Origin: Actinomycetota bacterium
GTDB lineage: Bacteria > Actinomycetota > Thermoleophilia > Solirubrobacterales > Solirubrobacteraceae
Assembly: GCA_018268595.1 (NCBI GenBank)
Contig: JAFDWH010000026.1
Span: 62,001-126,000, forward strand
Direction: 5' to 3'
Length of the DNA stretch: 64,000 nucleotides
The translations under genes were made by a program, and so were the position numbers. The notes beneath the pieces are model-generated. The model saw nothing but the letters and a program-made list of their open reading frames with translations, had not been told where the DNA came from and ran no database searches. Positions 58,476-64,000 of this stretch are shown piece by piece. Each line of letters begins with the position of its first letter. Position 1 is the stretch's first letter.

Positions 58476-59483
58476 CTAGGAGCCCTGCCCGGCGAGGAAC
58501 TCGTTCGTGAGCGCGGTCGAGCCGGCGTTCGGGGTGACGCCGAGCAGGTCGTGCGCGAACATCCATCTGCCGTAGGCGTCCCACACCTTCGGGTCCTGCC
58601 AGCCCCACGGCTTGCCGGCGGGCGGGGCGAAGGCCGGCAGCGACGCCTTCACGCTCGCGAGCGCGAAGCCCTTGTCGAGGTCCGGCGCCGCTCTCACCAA
58701 AGCGTCGGTCGCCGCCTGCGGGTCGGCGCTCGCGGCGGTGTAGCCACGCGCCAGCGCCTGCACGAACGCGCGCACGTCGTCGCCGCGGTTCGCGAGCGTG
58801 TCCTTGCGCGCGACGAGGATCAGCTCGTCGTACGTCGGCACGCCGACCTGCTCCATGCGGATGATGTGCGGTCTCTTGCCGGCGCGCTGGAGCTGCACGC
58901 CCTCGACGTTCCAGTACGCGCCGAGCGTCGCGTCGACCTTCTTCGACAGCATCGCCGGCACGAGGTTGAAGCCGACGTTCGTCTCCTTCACGGAGCCGAC
59001 CGGCACGCCCGCGCGTTGCAGGATCGTCTGCAGGTAGGCGCTCTGGTACGGGATCCCGGCGGTGCCGACGCGACCGCCTCTCAGGTCGCGCGGCGAGCGC
59101 ACGCCTCTCTTGAGCGACATCAGCGTGGTGAGCGGCACCTGCGAGATCGCGCCGACCGACACGAGCTGCGCGCCCTTGTCGCGCGCGATCAGCAGCTCCG
59201 GCTCGTACGAGATCGCGAGGTCGACCTTGCCGGCCTCGAGCAGCTTCAACGGCGCGGCGGGGTCCGACGGCGTCTGCACCTTCACGTCCAGGCCGGCTCT
59301 CGCGAAGCCGCCCGCGGCGAGCGCCTCGTAGAGGCCGACGTGGTCGGGGTTGGGCAGGTAGTCGAGCATCAGCGTCAGCGGGCGCGTCGAGCCCGCCGAC
59401 GTGATCGTGTCCCGCTTCTCGCCGCAGGCGCCGAGCGCCAGCATCGCCACGAGCGCGGCCGCGATCGGGAGCAGTCGTTTCAT
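58476..59483 (-). CDS. thiY: Thiamine-precursor ABC transporter, substrate-binding lipoprotein (ThiY-like)
   Basis: 335 aa. The signal sequence MKRLLPIAAALVAMLALGACG ends in a lipobox. The NMT1/ThiY fold is visible as LTLMLDYLPNPDHVGLYEALAAGGFARAGLDVKVQTPSDPAAPLKLLEAGKVDLAISYEPELL and GGRVGTAGIPYQ. ThiY binds formylaminopyrimidine, a degraded-thiamine product salvaged to HMP. The upstream TPP riboswitch makes a thiamine-related ligand very likely. ATG 59483 has GGAAGG upstream and overlaps the permease stop by four bases. Confidence 0.88.
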   Translation of the reverse strand: MKRLLPIAAALVAMLALGACGEKRDTITSAGSTRPLTLMLDYLPNPDHVGLYEALAAGGFARAGLDVKVQTPSDPAAPLKLLEAGKVDLAISYEPELLIARDKGAQLVSVGAISQVPLTTLMSLKRGVRSPRDLRGGRVGTAGIPYQSAYLQTILQRAGVPVGSVKETNVGFNLVPAMLSKKVDATLGAYWNVEGVQLQRAGKRPHIIRMEQVGVPTYDELILVARKDTLANRGDDVRAFVQALARGYTAASADPQAATDALVRAAPDLDKGFALASVKASLPAFAPPAGKPWGWQDPKVWDAYGRWMFAHDLLGVTPNAGSTALTNEFLAGQGS

Positions 59484-60334
59484 CGGTTCCTTCCGTTGGG
59501 GGATTCGTGCGCCCACGGCACGAGCAGCCGCTCGGCCAGCGTGAGCAGGCCGAACAGCACGATCGCGAACGCGGACAGGATCAGGACGGCGGCGTAGGCG
59601 CGGTCCGTTCTGAGGTTGGGGATCGCCTGCTGGACGAGGTTGCCGAGGCCCGACGAGGAGCCGCCGAACACCTCGGCGAACACGGCGCCGATCACGGCGA
59701 CCGCGACGGCGACCTTCGCGCCGCTGAAGAGGCCGGGCAGCGCGGCCGGCAGCTCGACGTGGCGGAGGATTCGCCAGCGCGAGGCGTCCAGCGTGCGCAG
59801 CAGCTTGAGTTGCTCGGGATCCACGCGCGCAAGCGCATCGAGCGTCGTCACGACGATCGGGAAGAACGAGATCAGCCCGATGATCACGAGCTTCGGGCCG
59901 AGGCCGAAGCCGAGCCACACGACCAGCAGCGGCGCGACGAGCGGGATCGGGATCGTCTGCGAGGCGACCAGCAGCGGATAGGTGGAGCGGCGCAGCGCGA
60001 GCGACACGTGCAGCGCGACGGCGCAGGCGAAGCCGGCCACGCCGGCCACGAGGATGCCGAGCAGCACCTCGCCGGCCGTGACGCGCAGGTTGTCCCACAG
60101 CAGCGAGCGGTCGAGCCACAGGCTCGACGCGACCTGGTGCGGGGCGGGGAGGATCAGCGGGTCGACCCCGCCGACCTGCGCGTACAACTCCCACGCGCCG
60201 AGCAGCGCAAGCAGGATCGCCGCCGTCCCGAGCGCCCCGAGCAGCCCGCTCGGTCGCCGCCGGCCGCCGCGCCGTCGCGGGCGCGGCACCGACAGCGTCG
60301 CCGGCGGGTCCCCGATGCGGCCGAAGCGCGTCAC
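59480..60334 (-). CDS. thiX: Thiamine-precursor ABC transporter permease (ThiX-like)
   Basis: 284 aa, six membrane helices, preceded by about 30 basic residues (PRPRRRGGRRRPSGL). The coupling segment near the end of the core (VTTLDALARVDPEQLKLLRTLDASRWRILRHVELPAALPGLFSGAKVAVAVAVIGAVFAE) carries the EAA-type motif of NitT/TauT-family permeases. It overlaps both neighbouring transporter genes by four bases, so the three subunits are translated together under the riboswitch. Confidence 0.88.
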   Translation of the reverse strand: MTRFGRIGDPPATLSVPRPRRRGGRRRPSGLLGALGTAAILLALLGAWELYAQVGGVDPLILPAPHQVASSLWLDRSLLWDNLRVTAGEVLLGILVAGVAGFACAVALHVSLALRRSTYPLLVASQTIPIPLVAPLLVVWLGFGLGPKLVIIGLISFFPIVVTTLDALARVDPEQLKLLRTLDASRWRILRHVELPAALPGLFSGAKVAVAVAVIGAVFAEVFGGSSSGLGNLVQQAIPNLRTDRAYAAVLILSAFAIVLFGLLTLAERLLVPWAHESPNGRNR

Positions 60335-61062
60335 GCCGGCGCTCCCAACGCCTCGAGCGCCCGCTCGCGCAGCGCCACGACCGCCACGTCGGTGCGGTGC
60401 CGCGGCCGCGCCAGGCCGACCTCCAGCTCCGCGACCGCGCGCCCCGGCCGCGGCGACATCACGACGACGCGGTCGGCCAGCACGACCGCCTCCTCCACGT
60501 CATGCGTGACGAGCACGACCGTGCGCGGCTCCTCCGCCAGCACGCGCGCGAGCCAGCCCTGCATCTCCTGCCGCGTCAGCGCGTCGAGCGCGGCGAACGG
60601 CTCGTCGAGCGCCAGCACCGGCTTGCCGGCCAGCAGCGTGCGCACGAACGCGACGCGCTGGCGCATCCCGCCCGACAACGCCGCCGGGCGGGCGTCCTCG
60701 AAGCCGCTCAGGCCGAACCGCTCGAACCACGGCACCGCCTCCACGCGCGCGCGCCTCGCCGGCACGCCGCGCACCCGCAACGCCAGCGCGGCGTTGTCGA
60801 GCGCGCTCGCCCACGGCAGCAGCAGGTCGCGCTGCGGCATCAGCACGGCCGGGTCGGCGGCCACGGTCCCGGCGTCCGGCGCCTGCAGCCCGCAGACCAG
60901 CTCCAGCAGCGTCGACTTGCCGCAGCCGCTCGCGCCGACCACGGCGACGATCTCGCCGGGCGCCGCGCGCAGGTCCATCCCGTGCAGTGCGACGACCTCG
61001 ACGCCACGACGGCCACGGGCGCGGAACACCCGCTCCACTCCGTCGACCCGTACGCCTTCCAT
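60331..61062 (-). CDS. thiZ: Thiamine-precursor ABC transporter ATPase (ThiZ-like)
   Basis: 243 aa. Walker A VVGASGCGKSTLLELVCG, Q-loop VLMPQRDLLLPW, signature LSGGMRQRVAFVRTLL, Walker B PVLALDEPFAALD, and the switch His in VLVTHDVEEAV. I start at ATG 61062 (MEGVRVDGVERVFR), because GGAGGGA at 61066-61072 is both its ribosome site and the last conserved element of the TPP riboswitch. In-frame starts further up lie inside the aptamer. First gene of the thiZXY operon. Confidence 0.9.
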   Translation of the reverse strand: MEGVRVDGVERVFRARGRRGVEVVALHGMDLRAAPGEIVAVVGASGCGKSTLLELVCGLQAPDAGTVAADPAVLMPQRDLLLPWASALDNAALALRVRGVPARRARVEAVPWFERFGLSGFEDARPAALSGGMRQRVAFVRTLLAGKPVLALDEPFAALDALTRQEMQGWLARVLAEEPRTVVLVTHDVEEAVVLADRVVVMSPRPGRAVAELEVGLARPRHRTDVAVVALRERALEALGAPA

Positions 61063-61065
61063 CGC

Positions 61066-61168
61066 TCCCTCCGCGGGCATTACCCCACAGGTTCGAAGGG
61101 TCAGCACCCGGTCGCTCGTCGCGATGAGGCGCTATCTCAGCCGGCTTGCCTGCCAGCACCCCTGGTTG
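61066..61168 (-). ncRNA. TPP (THI-box) riboswitch
   Basis: Read on the minus strand, the conserved elements occur in order: CAGGGGTGC, GGCTGAGATAG, GGTGCTGACCC, CTTCGAACCTGTGGGG, TAATGCCCGCGGAGGGA. CTGAGA and the ACCTG..GGTAATGCC block bind thiamine pyrophosphate. The aptamer runs straight into the ribosome site of the ATPase gene, so ligand binding would hide that site and block translation. It identifies the downstream transporter as thiamine-related. Confidence 0.93.
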
Positions 61169-61216
61169 TCGCTGCAGCCGCGCATGCTAGCGCGCGCGAA
61201 CGTCGGGCCGCGGGCC

Positions 61217-61885
61217 TCAGGCGAGGATGTTGACCGCGCGCGCGACGACGAGCCCCACCGTGACGAGCGCCGCCAGCGACTGGACGCCCATCAGCGTCTT
61301 GGCGACCGGCGTGAGCGGCATCGTGTCCGTCGGGCTGAACGCGGTCGCGTTCGTGAACGAGGTGTAGAGGTAATCGACGAAGCCGGGACGCCAGCCCTCC
61401 GGTGCGAGCTGGGGGCTCTCCATCTGCGGGAACAGGAAGTCGGGCAGGTGCGCGGGCTCGCGGAAGCGAGCGACGGGGCCGCCGCGGTCGAGCTCCCAGT
61501 ACCAGACGGCGAACAGCAGCACGTTCGTCAGCCACGCCAGCGCACCGGACAGGATCAGCGGGCGCCCGGCGACTCTGCCGCCGCCGACGAGGAAGTGCAC
61601 CAGCAGCGCGAGCGTCACCACGTTCGTGAGGCTGACGAGCCCGGTCACGAGCAGCGACAGGCGCCGCCGGCTGCGCGAGTGCGTCGTCGCGCGGCGCGGG
61701 GCGACGACGAAGAGGGCCACGAGCAGCAGCGCCTCGACGCTCGGCAGCACCCAGCGCGGACCGACGAGCACCTCCTTCGAGAGGCCGAGGTTGAGCAGGA
61801 TCGCGACGGCGACCGCGAGCTGGGCCGGCCAGAACGCGTCGCCGCGCTCGATCCGCTCGTGCACGTGCCGGATGTCGACCCGCAT
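61217..61885 (-). CDS. DUF1345-like membrane protein
   Basis: 222 aa, five or six helices (PAQLAVAVAILLNLGLS, PSVEALLLVALFVVA, LSLLVTGLVSLTNVVTLALLVHFL, LAWLTNVLLFAVWYWELDR). The C-terminal part VDYLYTSFTNATAFSPTDTMPLTPVAKTLMGVQSLAALVTVGLVVARAVNIL resembles the pore and last helix of two-TM potassium channels as well as DUF1345. The expected channel filter (TVGYG-like) is replaced by TAFSPTD. No function can be assigned. It lies 19 bp after the VWA gene on the same strand. Confidence 0.7.
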   Translation of the reverse strand: MRVDIRHVHERIERGDAFWPAQLAVAVAILLNLGLSKEVLVGPRWVLPSVEALLLVALFVVAPRRATTHSRSRRRLSLLVTGLVSLTNVVTLALLVHFLVGGGRVAGRPLILSGALAWLTNVLLFAVWYWELDRGGPVARFREPAHLPDFLFPQMESPQLAPEGWRPGFVDYLYTSFTNATAFSPTDTMPLTPVAKTLMGVQSLAALVTVGLVVARAVNILA

Positions 61886-61904
61886 GCCGTGCGTCCGTCG
61901 CCGG

Positions 61905-63296
61905 CTACCGGCCCGGGGTCGCGCCGTGCGGCCCCGCCAGCGCCTTGACGAAGTCCTCGAGCTGGTTCGCGGTCCAGCACTCGAACGCCGTGCAGTGACG
62001 TTCGTAGGCGGCGATCACGGAGTCGCCGTAGTTCCAGTAGAGGCGCGGCTCGGGGTTGAGCCAGAAGGTGCGGCCGGCCTTCGCGGCGATCGCGGCGAAC
62101 ACGTCGTCGCGCGGCGGGCGGCCGTTCGTGCGCGCGTCGCCGAGCACGATCACGGTTGCGCGCGGGTGCAGGTCGTCCTCCACCTCGGTGAGGAACTCGG
62201 TCCACACGCGGCCGTAGTCGGTATAGCCGGAGATGTCGGCGACGCCCGCATCGCGCGAGATCGCCTCGCTCGCTCTGCGGAAGTCGCGCTCGCGCTCGAA
62301 CACGTCCGTCACCTCGGAGATCCGCTCGATGAAGACGAACGAGCGCAGCTTGCGGAACGAGTCGTGCAGCGCGTGCAGCACGGACAGGAAGAACACGCTC
62401 GCCGACGTGACCGACGTGGAGACGTCGCACAGCACGAACAGCTCCGGGCGCCGCGGGCGCAGCGGCCGGTAGCGCAGCTCGACCGGCACGCCGCCGGTCT
62501 GCAAGGACGCCCGCATCGTGCGCCGCACGTCCACGTGCGCGTGGCGTCTGCGGCCGCGCAGCTCCTTGCCCTGCGTCGCGAGTCGGCGCTTGAGCTGCGC
62601 CACGACCCGATGCACGGCTGCCAGGTCCTGGATCGGCCCGCCCGGCAGGGAGCGGTCGAGCTCGCTCAGCGGCCGCGCCGGCGGCAGCTGTCTCGTGCGC
62701 TCGATCTGGCCGCGCTCCAGCTCGCGCCGCAGCTGCTGCTCGAATCTGCGCAGCTGCTCGCGCGGCACGCCCTCGCGGCGCGGGTCGCCCTCCGGGTAGT
62801 CCGGCTGCGGCTCGGCGCGCAGGCCGAGCGAGCGGCGGATCCGCTGCACGTCGACGCCGATCACGCCGGAGCCCTCGCCGCGCTCCCCGAAGGCCGCGAT
62901 CGCCAGCCGCGCGAGGTCGCGCATCGCGCCCTCCGAGCCGTCCTGCATGGCCTGCGCGATCGCCTCCCGCAGCGCGTCGACGTCGATCGAGGCGGCGTCG
63001 TCGAAGCCTTCGCCCTCCTGCACGCCCTGCACGACCGCCTCCGCCTCGGCGGCGCGGAAGAAGAAGCGGTCGAACACCAGCTCGAACACGCGCCGGTCCT
63101 CCGGCGACTTCGCGAGTGTCGCGGCGAGCGCCTCCTTGAAGTCGGCGCGCACGTCCCACGGGACCTCCGCCAGCGCCGCGAACGCGTCGAGCAGCTCGGA
63201 CGTGCCGATCGCGACGCCCTCGCCGCGCAGCTCCTCGGTGAAGGAGATCAGCCGTGCGTCGAGCGACGACGGCTCAGCCGCGCGAGGCCGCGCCAT
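61905..63296 (-). CDS. VWA-domain protein (CoxE-like)
   Basis: 463 aa. An N-terminal helical domain (SFTEELRGEGVAIGTSELLDAFAAL onward) is followed by a von Willebrand A domain with the metal site DVSTSV (D-x-S-x-S, near 285), later TVIVLGDART. Such proteins work with a MoxR ATPase as a chaperone pair that inserts metals or assembles complexes, for example CoxD/CoxE of carbon-monoxide dehydrogenase. The MoxR gene is immediately upstream and overlaps by 23 bases. No target enzyme genes are within the window; they may lie beyond its end. Confidence 0.85.
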   Translation of the reverse strand: MARPRAAEPSSLDARLISFTEELRGEGVAIGTSELLDAFAALAEVPWDVRADFKEALAATLAKSPEDRRVFELVFDRFFFRAAEAEAVVQGVQEGEGFDDAASIDVDALREAIAQAMQDGSEGAMRDLARLAIAAFGERGEGSGVIGVDVQRIRRSLGLRAEPQPDYPEGDPRREGVPREQLRRFEQQLRRELERGQIERTRQLPPARPLSELDRSLPGGPIQDLAAVHRVVAQLKRRLATQGKELRGRRRHAHVDVRRTMRASLQTGGVPVELRYRPLRPRRPELFVLCDVSTSVTSASVFFLSVLHALHDSFRKLRSFVFIERISEVTDVFERERDFRRASEAISRDAGVADISGYTDYGRVWTEFLTEVEDDLHPRATVIVLGDARTNGRPPRDDVFAAIAAKAGRTFWLNPEPRLYWNYGDSVIAAYERHCTAFECWTANQLEDFVKALAGPHGATPGR

Positions 63297-64000
63297 CGGG
63301 CGCCCCCTCGGAGAGCCGCACGCCGACGCGCGCCGCGACCGTGTCGAGGTCGGTGCGGTGCTTGACGATGACGCTCATCGTCTCGCGGAACGTGCGCGCG
63401 TCGAGGTCCTCGGCGCCGAGCAGCAGCAGCGCACGCGCCCAGTCGATCGACTCGGCGATCGACGGCGGCTTCTTGAGGTCCAGCTCGCGCACCTCCTGCA
63501 CGATCCCGACGAGCTTGCGCGCGATCGTCTCGCTCAGCTCGGGCGTGTGGAGCCGCACGATCTGCAGCTCGTGCTCGACGTCCGGGTAGTCGAGCCACAG
63601 GTACAGGCAGCGGCGCTTCAGCGCCTCCGTCAGCTCGCGCGAGTTGTTCGACGTCAGCAGCACGACCGGCTGGGTGCGCGCCTCGACGCGGCCCAGCTCG
63701 GGGATCGAGATCTGGAAGTCGCTCAGCAGCTCGAGCAGCATCGCCTCGAACTCCTGGTCGGTCTTGTCGATCTCGTCGATCAGCAGCACGACCGGCTCGG
63801 GGCTCGCGATCGCCGTCATCAGCGGGCGGGCGAGCAGGAACTCCTCGCCGAAGATGTCCTCCTGCACGGCGTCCCAGCCGGTCCCGGACGCCTCCGCCTG
63901 GATCCGCAGCAGCTGCTTGCGGTAGTTCCACTCATACAGCGCCTTCGCCTCGTCGAGCCCCTCGTAGCACTGCAACCGCACCAGCTCGCGGCCGAGAAAG
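63274..64000 (-). CDS. MoxR-family AAA ATPase (5' end outside window)
   Basis: About 241 codons of the C-terminal part are visible; the reading frame stays open to base 64000 (FLGRELVRLQCYEGLDEAKALYEWNY). Walker B is VVLLIDEIDKTD, with sensor 1 PVVLLTSNNSRELTEALKRRCLYLWLDYP and arginine finger RR. The N-terminal Walker A lies beyond the window. MoxR proteins act with VWA partners, here the next gene. The C-terminal lid ends in SVIVKHRTDLDTVAARVGVRL. Annotate as partial. Confidence 0.88.
   Translation of the reverse strand, partial: FLGRELVRLQCYEGLDEAKALYEWNYRKQLLRIQAEASGTGWDAVQEDIFGEEFLLARPLMTAIASPEPVVLLIDEIDKTDQEFEAMLLELLSDFQISIPELGRVEARTQPVVLLTSNNSRELTEALKRRCLYLWLDYPDVEHELQIVRLHTPELSETIARKLVGIVQEVRELDLKKPPSIAESIDWARALLLLGAEDLDARTFRETMSVIVKHRTDLDTVAARVGVRLSEGAPDGAASRG

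Overview
This 64 kb window is very GC-rich and densely coded. Many genes overlap by ATGA or GTGA. An actinobacterial-type integration host factor, an actinobacterial six-gene mce operon, DHA2 transporters and frequent GTG starts all point to Actinomycetota. The class Thermoleophilia (Conexibacter/Solirubrobacter relatives) is my best guess, not a proven assignment. Resident-looking genes often use the arginine codon AGA, unusual at this GC content. The 7.0-15.5 kb cluster uses it much less. I saw no rRNA, tRNA, CRISPR array or transposase gene.

Layout. 1-4.1 kb: a small conserved protein, cobalamin-dependent methionine synthase and a 52-aa protein, all leftward. 4.2-6.5 kb: an HxlR regulator divergent from a DHA2 MFS pump, with a readable promoter and operator. 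6.5-7.0 kb: a gene-free stretch with three strong hairpins. 7.0-15.5 kb: a tightly packed nine-gene biosynthetic cluster: acyl-CoA dehydrogenase, small membrane protein, MprF-type aminoacyl transferase, fatty acyl-AMP ligase, thioester reductase, class III aminotransferase, SRPBCC protein, acyl carrier protein and a diiron protein with two DExRH motifs. It looks like a fatty-acid-to-amine route followed by N-oxidation and tRNA-dependent aminoacyl transfer, the logic of valanimycin/elaiomycin-type azoxy compounds. A second DHA2 pump and a lipoprotein follow at 15.5-17.8 kb. This is the best candidate for an undescribed system here.

17.8-22.5 kb: citrate synthase coupled to a CGNR regulator, DoxX, a sigma/anti-sigma operon and a DUF1003 protein. 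22.6-32.1 kb: an accessory island with VapBC, HicAB, an NTase-fold/XRE pair, a DUF4143 ATPase between two direct repeats related to the glnA 3' end, a secreted protein, a large LuxR regulator and a frameshifted gene. 32.2-36.5 kb: nitrogen assimilation, with type III glutamine synthetase divergent from amtB-glnK; the P-II protein has Val instead of Tyr51.

36.6-51.9 kb: a lipoprotein, then a long mce lipid-transport operon (one YrbE permease, one MlaF ATPase, six MCE proteins, an MMPL transporter, a thioredoxin-fold protein and a B3/4 protein). 52-58.5 kb: small membrane proteins, a VOC protein, mIHF, a divergent pair resembling serine palmitoyltransferase and a GNAT-type acyltransferase, and an AlkA-type glycosylase. 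58.5-61.2 kb: a ThiXYZ-type importer behind a clear TPP riboswitch. 61.2-64 kb: a membrane protein, a VWA protein and a MoxR ATPase cut by the window end.
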